Part shown: piece by piece, positions 18,333 through 26,817 of the stretch
How positions within the stretch are numbered: position 1 is the first letter of the stretch
Layout: each line of letters begins with the position of its first letter
Assembly: GCF_050589705.1 (NCBI RefSeq)
Contig: NZ_JBNGOT010000009.1
Location: 158,250-222,249 of the forward strand
Origin: Sunxiuqinia rutila
GTDB lineage: Bacteria > Bacteroidota > Bacteroidia > Bacteroidales > Prolixibacteraceae
Length of the DNA stretch: 64,000 bases
Direction: 5' to 3'
Position numbers and translations under genes: made by a program
Notes under the pieces: model-generated
Database searches by the model: none
Seen by the model: only the letters and a program-made list of their open reading frames with translations
Told to the model about the DNA's origin: nothing

Positions 18333-19568
18333 TTACATTGTTTTTGCATTGTTCGGAAGAGTAATAAAGCGGGTGAGGAAGGCACTTAGCAGATAAAGCC
18401 CGGCAAGCAGCCAAATCACTCCCTCACTTCCGATTAACTGATAAAAAACACCAACCAGCAATGGGCCTACAAACACCGGAAGTCCAGCTCCCAGGTTTAA
18501 AACAGCCATTGCGGCACCTTTATCTTCTTTCACCAGCGATGGCACCAAAGCAGACAAGGGCACATACCCCGCCAGCAAGGCTCCCCACAAGGTTCCGGCA
18601 GCCATGACAATCCAGAAATTACTATTGCCAAATACCGGGGAATAATAAAACAACAGCGTACTTATAGCACAACCAACACCTCCAAACCAGATTACAGTAT
18701 TGCGCCATCCAACGCGGTCGCCAACAAATCCGAAAATCAGGTTGAAAACAATATTACCTGTAAAAATGGTCCCCCAGATCTGCAACCATTCCGTTGTATT
18801 AAATCCATGTTCGGCCATGTACAAAGGCAAAAAGACCGGGAACGCAAATTGTGCGGTGGTATTAATCACCCGAACGATCCCTCCCAACAAAACTTTGGGT
18901 TCGTCGCGCATGATGGTGATTCCTTTCATCAGGTCTTTCATTTTTGAATCAGCCCCCTTGCGCTCCAGTTTCGTGTACTTATTCAACACCAAGGCAAACA
19001 GTGCCCCAATCAAAGCCCAGAACACACTGGTCCATAAAGTTGAAATATGACCAAATTCAATGATGGCCCAGCTGGAATAATAAGCCCCGAGCACATTAAG
19101 TCCACCGGTAAAGACGAACCAGAACCATCCAACGGCTCGCCCCAGTTGTTCTTTCGGCGTGCTGTAGGTTATCCACACCAAAAAGGCGTAAGCAAACAAA
19201 GGATAGCCGAAACCTCGAACAGCATAGGTGACCAGCATCACCGGATAATTCAAATCAGGCATTCCCATCCCAACAAATCCAACGGTTCCTAACAGGTAAA
19301 GCAGCAGCCCGTAAAACATTGTTTTTCGGGCGCCATAGGTTTCTGCCAGCACACCTGAAAACCAGGACGAAATGGCAATTGTAATTCCGTATACTGTAAA
19401 TAAAGCGGCTGAGGCTTCCAGGCTAAGTCCCCGATCAATTAAATAAGGACTCAACCATCCTTGCTCAATCCCATCTCCCATCATAAAAATTAGCACGCCA
19501 AGATATCCCCACGACAAATGTTTGGGGAGACCAGCATGGCTAAAAAAGGCACTTGATTGGTTTTTCAT
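18333..19568 (-). CDS. MFS transporter, polyol permease (RbtT/DalT-like)
   Basis: A 411-residue protein with 12 predicted membrane segments. The N-terminus (LSWGYLGVLIFMMGDGIEQG), the GIRGFGYP-like segment VRGFGYPLFAYAFLVWI, and TTEWLQIWGTIFTGNI after the central loop resemble the ribitol and D-arabinitol permeases RbtT and DalT of enteric bacteria, by my recollection of those sequences. It is distinct from the GlpT-type transporter at the other end of the operon, so the operon encodes two importers with different specificities. The simplest reading is that one imports a phosphorylated and the other an unphosphorylated product of the same substrate (inference). Confidence 0.82.
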   Translation of the reverse strand: MKNQSSAFFSHAGLPKHLSWGYLGVLIFMMGDGIEQGWLSPYLIDRGLSLEASAALFTVYGITIAISSWFSGVLAETYGARKTMFYGLLLYLLGTVGFVGMGMPDLNYPVMLVTYAVRGFGYPLFAYAFLVWITYSTPKEQLGRAVGWFWFVFTGGLNVLGAYYSSWAIIEFGHISTLWTSVFWALIGALFALVLNKYTKLERKGADSKMKDLMKGITIMRDEPKVLLGGIVRVINTTAQFAFPVFLPLYMAEHGFNTTEWLQIWGTIFTGNIVFNLIFGFVGDRVGWRNTVIWFGGVGCAISTLLFYYSPVFGNSNFWIVMAAGTLWGALLAGYVPLSALVPSLVKEDKGAAMAVLNLGAGLPVFVGPLLVGVFYQLIGSEGVIWLLAGLYLLSAFLTRFITLPNNAKTM

Positions 19569-19633
19569 CGTTTAGTTGTAGTTAGTTCGTATTTCATTCG
19601 ATCTGACGTTACGGGCTTGCAAAGCAAGGAAGC

Positions 19634-20536
19634 CTATTTCACCAGCGGCCAGATCTCCGTTGGAAAATCAGACTCCACGATATCGGGGTTTGCCTTAAGC
19701 GACTCAAGATACGCTTGTTTACGCTCCTCCTCCGTTTTCAATTTATCATGGGTAGGCGAATACGAAACCATGCAACGAATTCCCTGAGCTCTTAGTTTGG
19801 CTACAATTTTCTCATTGGACTCATCAATGGTTCGGCCTACATAAGCAATCATATTGTCAGCCGGAACTCCCGAGATCATTAAATCTTCAAACTCCTTGGC
19901 ATTTCTGGCGAAGGCTGAAAACATAATCGTAGGAAAACGATCATAATAATACCGGGCCTGCGCACCTGTATGCACGGTTAGCATCACATGATTTTCTGCC
20001 TGATGCTTTTTAATCAGCGCTGCAATCATCTCCAAGGGAACATCTTTTTTATCCAGGTTGATGACAGTCTTCCCTCTGCTCCACTCAATTACCTCCTCCA
20101 GGGTAGGGATCCGGCACGAAGTCACGTTACCTTCACTATCTTTCAAGCGAACGTCCTGCAATTCCTCCCAGGTATAATCTGCCAAACGTCCTGTTGCATT
20201 GGTTGTGCGATCCAGTGTTACATCATGCATCAATACGATCACACTATCCTTGGTTAAGCGAGGATCAATCTCAAAAAATGCAGGCATCTGCTCCAATACA
20301 TTTTGAAAACCTTCGATGCTGTTTTCAGGAAAGCCTTTCTCCCGTCCACCACGATGCCCACTTACAATGATGGAGCCATCCTCTTTGTACCGGAAGAAAT
20401 CCTGAATCTCTTTCGTGGATTTAAACTCAATATAGTTGCTTTTGGCCTGCTGGGCCGACATGGAACATCCTGATAATAACAAGAATGCTACTGAAGCAAG
20501 CTTAAAAAGAAAAGTTTTACTGGTTATTATTTTCAT
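19634..20536 (-). CDS. Glycerophosphodiester phosphodiesterase lipoprotein
   Basis: A 300-residue GDPD with a lipoprotein signal (lipobox LLLSGC, Cys24), so it should be anchored in the envelope. Catalytic residues follow the family pattern: His61-Arg62 in SGHRGG, Glu71-Asn72 in PENS, Glu89 and Asp91 in FEIDPRLT, and His104 in VLMHDVTLDRTT. It splits glycerophosphodiesters into glycerol-3-phosphate and an alcohol. It is encoded 52 bases after glpD and before two transporters, which fits the first step of a scavenging route. It lacks the insertions of the larger GDPD at 24682-26739. Confidence 0.92.
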   Translation of the reverse strand: MKIITSKTFLFKLASVAFLLLSGCSMSAQQAKSNYIEFKSTKEIQDFFRYKEDGSIIVSGHRGGREKGFPENSIEGFQNVLEQMPAFFEIDPRLTKDSVIVLMHDVTLDRTTNATGRLADYTWEELQDVRLKDSEGNVTSCRIPTLEEVIEWSRGKTVINLDKKDVPLEMIAALIKKHQAENHVMLTVHTGAQARYYYDRFPTIMFSAFARNAKEFEDLMISGVPADNMIAYVGRTIDESNEKIVAKLRAQGIRCMVSYSPTHDKLKTEEERKQAYLESLKANPDIVESDFPTEIWPLVK

Positions 20537-20588
20537 ATACCGTTATGTTTAGTTTTGATTTATTTTTACAAACTTCCAATTTAACAAA

Positions 20589-22181
20589 TTAAATCAGATA
20601 ACATTTAGCTAGTCGGTTAAAGGTCGTCACCTGCTCGTTCACCCATTCATTACTTTTGCCCAGTTCCGAAGCCAAAATTGCAGCCACGCGCGGAGCCATC
20701 TCTATGGCAGCACGTGCATCCAAAAACAAAGCACGCACCCGACGAGCTAATACATCTTCCACAGTTTGAGCCATTTCTTCACGCACAGCCCACAGTACAT
20801 GAGACACCCTAAACGTGTAGTCCGGATGCAACAGTTCCTTGTTCGTGGCATCAGCCTGTTCCAGTAAACGAAGTTTCTCCCGGTCGCTGCCGTAAACGTA
20901 ATCCCAACCACTCTCCGGCTCCTGAACAGCATAACCATGCAGTTTCATATCAGCCGTAACACAGCTACGAGCCGGCAAATCGCCAATACCAATGGCCCGG
21001 TCAACAACCTCTTCAGCCATTTCCCGGTAGGTCGTCCATTTCCCACCCGTTATGGTCAACAATCCTGAATCTGCCTGATAAATTTTATGACTACGTGAAA
21101 TTTCTTTCGTTTTCTGATCATCCCCATTGGTTGGAGCAGCTAACGGACGCAGACCGGCAAAAACCGAAAGCACATCGGACCGTGTTGGCTGTTTCGAAAG
21201 ATACTGACCAGCCTGATCCAAAATAAAATCAACTTCTTCTTCCAATGCACACGGTTCAAGCGCAGCCTGATTCAAAGGCGTATCTGTTGTTCCCAAAACG
21301 ACCTTGTCGTGCCATGGAACTCCAAAAAGCACCCGCCCATCGCGGGTTTTAGGGATCATCAGGGCAGAATCACCACCTAAAAATTTCCGATCAACAACCA
21401 GGTGAACGCCCTGACTTGGCCGTACTTTCTTATTGGATTGGTGGCAGTCCATTCCCATCACATCATCAATAAAAACACCAGTGGCATTGACCACCACCCG
21501 ACTGCGAACTGTGAAGTTACGACCATTCAGCAAGTCCACGGCACGCACTCCACAAACCCGACCACTGTTATCTTTCTCCAAGCCATCTACACGCACATAA
21601 TTCAAACAAGCGCCACCGTAATCAAAAGCTGTTTGCGCCAGTGTTATGGCCATTCTCGAATCATCAAACTGCCCATCATGATAAACAACTCCTCCCATCA
21701 GTCCTTCCCGCTTTAGACCGGGAATCTCTTTCCCTATGCGCGAACTTGAAAGCGGCAGTGAACGTCCCAGCCCCAACTTACCGGCCAACAAATCATAGCA
21801 GGTCAGACCAATGGTATAAAACGACTGCTCCCACCATTTGTAGTTGCCAATAATAAAACGCATGTCCCGAACCAGATGCGGTGCGTTACGACGCATACGC
21901 CCCCGCTCCCGCAAGGCATCAATCACCAGCTTAACATCTCCCTGAGCCAGGTAACGAACTCCTCCGTGAACCAGTTTGGTACTCCTGCTCGACGTGCCTT
22001 TCGAAAAATCATCCTGCTCCAACAAAACCACACGATACCCGCGCGATGCTGCATCAACTGCCACGCCCAAACCGGTGGCTCCCCCACCGATTACCAAAAT
22101 GTCACACTCATAACTACCGGAACTGATTGCCGCGGCGAGATCTTCTCTTTTCATAGGTTGCTCTATTTTATCTAAAAACAT
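20589..22181 (-). CDS. glpD: Aerobic-type glycerol-3-phosphate dehydrogenase (FAD)
   Basis: A 530-residue flavoprotein with the FAD-binding GGGATGLGVAVDAASRGY near residue 32 and the hallmark GTSSRSTKLVHGGVRYL around 62-78. A C-terminal accessory helical domain (AVREEMAQTVEDVLARR) is present, as in GlpD/GlpA. It oxidises sn-glycerol-3-phosphate to dihydroxyacetone phosphate and passes electrons to quinones at the inner membrane. It is the first gene of a nine-gene minus-strand operon, divergent from the DeoR-type regulator. ATG at 22154 (MKREDLAAAI) is an alternative start, as the first nine residues are not family-conserved. Confidence 0.95.
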   Translation of the reverse strand: MFLDKIEQPMKREDLAAAISSGSYECDILVIGGGATGLGVAVDAASRGYRVVLLEQDDFSKGTSSRSTKLVHGGVRYLAQGDVKLVIDALRERGRMRRNAPHLVRDMRFIIGNYKWWEQSFYTIGLTCYDLLAGKLGLGRSLPLSSSRIGKEIPGLKREGLMGGVVYHDGQFDDSRMAITLAQTAFDYGGACLNYVRVDGLEKDNSGRVCGVRAVDLLNGRNFTVRSRVVVNATGVFIDDVMGMDCHQSNKKVRPSQGVHLVVDRKFLGGDSALMIPKTRDGRVLFGVPWHDKVVLGTTDTPLNQAALEPCALEEEVDFILDQAGQYLSKQPTRSDVLSVFAGLRPLAAPTNGDDQKTKEISRSHKIYQADSGLLTITGGKWTTYREMAEEVVDRAIGIGDLPARSCVTADMKLHGYAVQEPESGWDYVYGSDREKLRLLEQADATNKELLHPDYTFRVSHVLWAVREEMAQTVEDVLARRVRALFLDARAAIEMAPRVAAILASELGKSNEWVNEQVTTFNRLAKCYLI

Positions 22182-22245
22182 TCAAAAGCGAAAAACACCA
22201 ACCTCAAATGTTTCTTTTCCTTTCCTTTATTAGTTTAACTCGAAA

Positions 22246-22275
22246 CAAACATACATAAAAAGAAAATATCAACAA
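22246..22275 (-). promoter_or_regulatory. Bacteroidota-type promoter for the glpD operon
   Basis: On the minus strand TTG (22273-22275) and TATGTTTG (22246-22253) are separated by 19 bases, matching the phylum consensus TTG-N19/21-TAnnTTTG. The -7 element ends 64 bases before the glpD ATG at 22181, leaving room for a 5' leader of about 60 nt. The site is in the divergent region shared with the DeoR/GlpR-type regulator gene, the natural place for repressor binding. Confidence 0.7.
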
Positions 22276-22380
22276 CTATTTTCTTTTCATTTTTCGCTAA
22301 AAAAGCAAAAACAAACACAAAAAACAACGATAAGAAACAATGCAATACTGCGCAAAACCTAAAAACACCATTTAAAAGCC

Positions 22381-22388
22381 TATATTTG
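22381..22388 (+). promoter_or_regulatory. -7 promoter element of the DeoR-type regulator
   Basis: TATATTTG matches the Bacteroidota -7 box TAnnTTTG exactly and lies 24 bases before the regulator's ATG. I see no well-spaced -33 TTG, so the promoter may be weak or activator-dependent. Confidence 0.5.
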
Positions 22389-22412
22389 CATAAACGATAA
22401 TACATAAACGCC

Positions 22413-23177
22413 ATGCTAAGTATCGCTGAAAGACACAAGTACATCCTGGACATGCTCAACAAAAACGGCTTCATCAAAGTCTCGGATATTGCCCGTGAAC
22501 TGGATGTTACACCGGTCACTATACGAAAAGACCTAAAATACCTGGAAGAAAAAAAACTGCTTTATCGTACTCACGGAAGTGCAAGCCCGGTAAATCCGCA
22601 CACGGTTGATATCAATCTTCAGGAGAAAGAAAAGATGCGAACTTCCGAGAAAAAGAAAATTGCCATGGCTGCCTGTAAACTCATCGAGGAGAACGATTCG
22701 ATTATTATTGCGTCCGGCTCAACGGCCCACACCTTTGCGCAGGAGCTAAACCCGCAGGAAAACCTGACTGTAATCAGTGCCTCATTGAAAACCTCCATCC
22801 TTCTGAATGAAAAACCAAACATTGAACTAATTCAACTGGGGGGAATTGTGCGAAAAAACTCTTTTTCTGCCGTAGGCGATTTTGCCGCCAAGCTCTTTGA
22901 TGACCTGACCTGCTCCAAACTCTTCCTGGGCGTGGACGGCATTGACTTTGAAAACGGGATTACCAATTCAAACATAGAAGAAGCTATCCTCAATAAAAAA
23001 ATGATGAAAGCCGCATTACGGACAATCATTCTTACTGATTCTTCTAAATTTGGGAAAAGAGGCTTTGGCAAAATTTGCAACCTCGACCAAGTTGATGTAA
23101 TCATTACCGATGCAGGAATCCCTCAGCATACGGCTAGCACCATTGAGGAAATGGGTATTGAATTGATTATCGTATAA
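22413..23177 (+). CDS. DeoR/GlpR family transcriptional regulator
   Basis: A 254-residue regulator. The N-terminal DeoR helix-turn-helix reads ERHKYILDMLNKNGFIKVSD followed by VTPVTIRKDLKYLEEKKLL, and the C-terminal sugar-phosphate-sensing domain has ASGSTAHTFAQEL, GGIVRKNSFSAVGDFA and FLGVDGIDFENG. Family knowledge: these proteins repress sugar or glycerol catabolic operons and release DNA on binding a phosphorylated intermediate. It is divergent from glpD with 231 bases between starts, so control of the nine-gene operon, and probably of itself, is the natural inference. The inducer could be a glycerol phosphate or the FGGY kinase product. Confidence 0.93.
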   Translation: MLSIAERHKYILDMLNKNGFIKVSDIARELDVTPVTIRKDLKYLEEKKLLYRTHGSASPVNPHTVDINLQEKEKMRTSEKKKIAMAACKLIEENDSIIIASGSTAHTFAQELNPQENLTVISASLKTSILLNEKPNIELIQLGGIVRKNSFSAVGDFAAKLFDDLTCSKLFLGVDGIDFENGITNSNIEEAILNKKMMKAALRTIILTDSSKFGKRGFGKICNLDQVDVIITDAGIPQHTASTIEEMGIELIIV

Positions 23178-23285
23178 TCGCTATTCAAGCAAGAAGAAAC
23201 CAAAAGGAAAACAGCATATTGAAAGAACAACGCCAAAGAAGAGCCCCAAGGTCATTACCGAGCTAATCACCAAAGAGTGTACTCA

Positions 23286-24674
23286 TTACTCTCTTTCCAA
23301 CTCTTGAATTCGTTGTTCCATCGCGTTTAATTGTCGGGTAAGTTCTTCAATTTTATCGAGCAACAGGCGATTCACCTCCACCAGGCTCGCTTCGTTTTCA
23401 CCAACGGTAAGTGCTTTTTTAAGCTCTTTTACTTCTCTGGCTGACTTCCCCTCGAAAAGCAAGGTCGAATCAACCAACACATCCTTCGCATGCAGCTTTC
23501 TTTCCGCACGCATTGCTTTGTGCGAGTGATCAGCACCAATAAAGACATCGCCCGTCTTGCCGGCAACAAGTATCGAAATCACTTTCGTTTTTTCGTTTTG
23601 CGATGTATTGATTCCGAATAGCAAGTTTTCGTTTTTCGAATCAAAGCCGACAAAGCCATGAGCCAAATTTTCCCCTTGGAAACGGATAAAATTCAACTGC
23701 TGCTTCGAATCCAACTGCAAAGCCCTGTGTCCCGAGAGAATTACCTGCCCCGAATCATCGAGCCGAAGCGCCGAGCCTGCCGCGGTATTTTCCAAGGCTA
23801 CAAACCGCTCATTCTCCGAGTTTCGAATTTGCCCCCGCACTCCTCGATCCGTTTTAAACACAATCCTGCTGTCATCGCCCAATAGCGAAAGATCGGCCTT
23901 TTCAAGCGTCATCTCACCCTCAAAATAAGAGTTTCCCCTCACCTGAAAGCGCGCATTATCCAAATCATCAATTGCCCCTATCACGGTATTTCCCTTGTCC
24001 GAAATCATCAAGGGAAATTGCCACCGACTTCCATCGTAGTAGGAAAAAGACAAGGCATGCGGCACATCCTGCTTATGCGAGATCTGCCAAAGTTTAGGCA
24101 CAGCCTCATCACTCTTTAGTTCCAACGCCGAAAAAGAATAGCCACTTCCTTTTCCCTGCACTGAAAGAAAGTTACCTTTCACAGCCAGCTTGCCATAAAA
24201 GGTACTCAGCTGATTGCTGGTTGCCTCAAAAACTTTGGTTTTCTTCCGGCCGTCCGAAAAGTCAATTACAAAAGGCTTAAAAACCCCCTTACCCCGTTTT
24301 TGCAGGCGAATGCCAAACTGCTTCTCCGAAGCATAATTCTGATTGTACAAATCCAAAAAATCAATCCCCAGCGAGTCGGATTCATTCATCAGTGTTAGCG
24401 TAGATTCAAAAGGTGTTTTGTCGGGTGAGTTGATCTGAAGAATAGAATAGTAGCCCCGATCACGCTTCAAATCAAACACCTGCGTTTCCTCTCCTTCAAT
24501 TTGGAGTTGCGACAAGGAATAACTTCCGGACTGAAAGACAGCCAAACTGTCCTTTTCCTGCGTTTTCGCTGCCATGCTTCCACCGACATTGGATGCCCCC
24601 CCCTCGGCATTGGACTGAGCCATTGCAAAAACACCTAAAAATAGCAGATAAAAAAGTAAGCCTATTGTCTTCAT
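23286..24674 (-). CDS. Secreted coiled-coil protein, tail-fibre-like repeats, function unknown
   Basis: A 462-residue secreted protein with an N-terminal signal peptide ending near AMAQSN. The middle has repeated beta-rich stretches (for example GNTVIGAIDDLDNARFQVRG and GDVFIGADHSHKAMRAER) that resemble the tail-fibre or tail-spike-like surface proteins common in Bacteroidota. The C-terminus (about 410-462) is a strongly predicted coiled coil ending LNAMEQRIQELERE, likely to trimerise. The place where the S74 intramolecular chaperone domain usually lies has no clear catalytic Ser-Lys pattern that I recognise. It follows the GDPD-T9SS gene by 7 bases and is the last gene of that block. I do not know its function. 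Confidence 0.7.
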   Translation of the reverse strand: MKTIGLLFYLLFLGVFAMAQSNAEGGASNVGGSMAAKTQEKDSLAVFQSGSYSLSQLQIEGEETQVFDLKRDRGYYSILQINSPDKTPFESTLTLMNESDSLGIDFLDLYNQNYASEKQFGIRLQKRGKGVFKPFVIDFSDGRKKTKVFEATSNQLSTFYGKLAVKGNFLSVQGKGSGYSFSALELKSDEAVPKLWQISHKQDVPHALSFSYYDGSRWQFPLMISDKGNTVIGAIDDLDNARFQVRGNSYFEGEMTLEKADLSLLGDDSRIVFKTDRGVRGQIRNSENERFVALENTAAGSALRLDDSGQVILSGHRALQLDSKQQLNFIRFQGENLAHGFVGFDSKNENLLFGINTSQNEKTKVISILVAGKTGDVFIGADHSHKAMRAERKLHAKDVLVDSTLLFEGKSAREVKELKKALTVGENEASLVEVNRLLLDKIEELTRQLNAMEQRIQELERE

Positions 24675-24681
24675 TTATGTA

Positions 24682-26739
24682 TCAATTTGATTTCAGAAGA
24701 ACGCCATTCTCCGAATAGCCCTCCTTGTGTCGAAGCTTATAAAGATAGGTTCCCACGGGAAGCGCCCCCACATCCAACTGATTTTCACCTTCCACCAAAC
24801 GCGCTTGAAACAAAACCTGCCCCATAACATTGACAAGTTCAAAATGCGCTTCACGATCGACAGTCACCTTCAAGGTATGAACAAACGGATTCGGATACAC
24901 CAGCACTTCGGGCATTTCGTCTAAGTCATCTCTTCCTACAGAAAGCAAGCGGTGAATGGTCCAGTTGGTTGAAGAACCATCAGCAGCAGTAACCTGAAAA
25001 CGGAGTTCGCCATCGCGAAAATCAAACACCCCACTTGCAGGAATATCAGTTGTTGTTCCATAACTAAGCTCTAGATCGTAAGGAATTGCTGATGCTTTAA
25101 GGCCAGGCGATTGTTTGATAAAAACTGTTTGCTGCTCCCAATCGATCAGTTCCAGCGCCAAATCTTCGATCCCAGTGGAAAACACTTTTTTGTTGTTGAT
25201 AGGAATCCCCATGGGATCAGCACCTCCCAGTAGTGCAATATCAGCCGGTTCCATGGTATAATTCCGAAGCTGAAGGGCATTAACGTATATTTCAGCTGTT
25301 TCCGAATCGTTGTCGGCGAAAAACAGCAAACCATGCTTGCCGTGATAAGCCATATTATTAAACAAAGCCCAGCGAGAACTTTCAACCTGCACATCTCCAA
25401 GGTGTTTTCCATCCAGGTATATCCGCAACCAACTGCCATCATGCACAAAAGCTACCCGGTGCCACTCATCAAACGTAAACTCACCATGATACTCGCCATA
25501 AGTTCCCATGCTTGCATCGGGTGCGATAAAAAAGTCGGCATCATTCAAATTATCAGGACTCGTCTGAATCAAACTAATAAACTCACCACTGTCTTTCCGA
25601 TCGATATAAATATCCATAAGCACCGTAAAGCTGTAATCGACAGCCCCGGAGTCTTCCATCATAAAATTATCGTATGCAAACAACCCATTTGCCGGATTAT
25701 AAGCCGGGATTTTAGCCACCACCGTCTCCTTCCCTCCCACCGGAGCAATCCCAAACTCACTGGTCAAAGCAAACTCCACAGGCTGCAACAACGTTTCATC
25801 ACTGGTCAAATTTTTCAAGCGGGAGCCCACTCCCGTATTCTCAAAATTTCTCTTCTTAAAATCCCAGTTTCCGTTGGTTTCCTGCTTCGGATAGGTTGAT
25901 GCTGGCTCGAAACCACACACAAAAAGCTGCGCGACATAAGGCCGGTCTGTTTCTACTCCATCCACACCCAGGTCAGCAAGTTCCTTTATCAGGTGTTCGT
26001 TGTTGACCGTGTACGCCCAAACCTGAGCACCGCTGGCATGGGCCTGACTAATAAAGGCCGAGGTCCAGTCCAAATCTTCCAGCAAATCATCATCCGACAA
26101 TTCAAATACCCGGCATCCCAAATCCACACGCTCCTCGAACCAACTTTTATCATTGGGATCTTCAGGATCAGCACCAAACCACACCCAAGGCGAATCCGGA
26201 CAATCCTGATTGAAGCGAATGGCTGATTCGAGCCGGGTTATAGCAGGCATCATCCGCTCAGCATCTACACCGGCTTCATCCAATGCACGAGCCAGAAGCC
26301 CCGAATTAAAGTCTTTGACATCCAAATAAAGGCAGGCATCATATTGCTGGGCAACTTGCAAAGCCTCAACCAGCGATAGTACACGCTCGCCTTTAAAAAA
26401 GTCTGTTTTCCAGCCTCCTGCATCCAAGTCAGAAAGCTGCACCCACGAGTTTTCATCAACCACTCCACGTCCACTTGTTGTCCGCCTAATGGTGTAAGGA
26501 TCGTGATGCAGCACATAAACATCATCGCTGGAAATGGCCACATCAACTTCGCAGTATTTGATGCCCCGCTTAAAGGCTTCCTCAATAGCCAACAACGTAT
26601 TTTCAGGATAAAACTCAGAATACCCCCGATGAGCCACTGCTGTAAAATTACAGTCCGAAAACTCAACCGGACTCGGCTCTTTTTGAGCAAAACCAAGGCC
26701 TGAAAATGAAAAAAGAATTAGGAAGAAAAGCAATCTCAT
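24682..26739 (-). CDS. Secreted glycerophosphodiesterase with LamG-like and T9SS sorting domains
   Basis: A 685-residue protein: signal peptide (1-18, ending FAQ), GDPD domain (about 30-270) with His37-Arg38 in AVAHRGY, Glu46-Asn47, Glu64/Asp66 in CEVDVA and His78-79, a concanavalin/LamG-like region (about 340-510) with the typical EWHRVAFVHDGSWLRIYLDG strand pattern, a cadherin-like or Ig-like stretch, and a C-terminal type A T9SS sorting domain (about 605-685) beginning VYPNPF. It should be exported across the outer membrane and kept at or released from the cell surface. It likely cleaves a glycerophosphodiester polymer or head group. It is encoded within the putative exopolysaccharide block, so editing of a phosphoglycerol decoration is a plausible role (inference). 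Confidence 0.88.
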   Translation of the reverse strand: MRLLFFLILFSFSGLGFAQKEPSPVEFSDCNFTAVAHRGYSEFYPENTLLAIEEAFKRGIKYCEVDVAISSDDVYVLHHDPYTIRRTTSGRGVVDENSWVQLSDLDAGGWKTDFFKGERVLSLVEALQVAQQYDACLYLDVKDFNSGLLARALDEAGVDAERMMPAITRLESAIRFNQDCPDSPWVWFGADPEDPNDKSWFEERVDLGCRVFELSDDDLLEDLDWTSAFISQAHASGAQVWAYTVNNEHLIKELADLGVDGVETDRPYVAQLFVCGFEPASTYPKQETNGNWDFKKRNFENTGVGSRLKNLTSDETLLQPVEFALTSEFGIAPVGGKETVVAKIPAYNPANGLFAYDNFMMEDSGAVDYSFTVLMDIYIDRKDSGEFISLIQTSPDNLNDADFFIAPDASMGTYGEYHGEFTFDEWHRVAFVHDGSWLRIYLDGKHLGDVQVESSRWALFNNMAYHGKHGLLFFADNDSETAEIYVNALQLRNYTMEPADIALLGGADPMGIPINNKKVFSTGIEDLALELIDWEQQTVFIKQSPGLKASAIPYDLELSYGTTTDIPASGVFDFRDGELRFQVTAADGSSTNWTIHRLLSVGRDDLDEMPEVLVYPNPFVHTLKVTVDREAHFELVNVMGQVLFQARLVEGENQLDVGALPVGTYLYKLRHKEGYSENGVLLKSN

Positions 26740-26817
26740 AATTATTCATTTAGTCAAAGCAACGGGCCAATCCACCCTTCGCCTTCTCCATTACAGAACA
26801 ACCAAACAAGTATCCTT

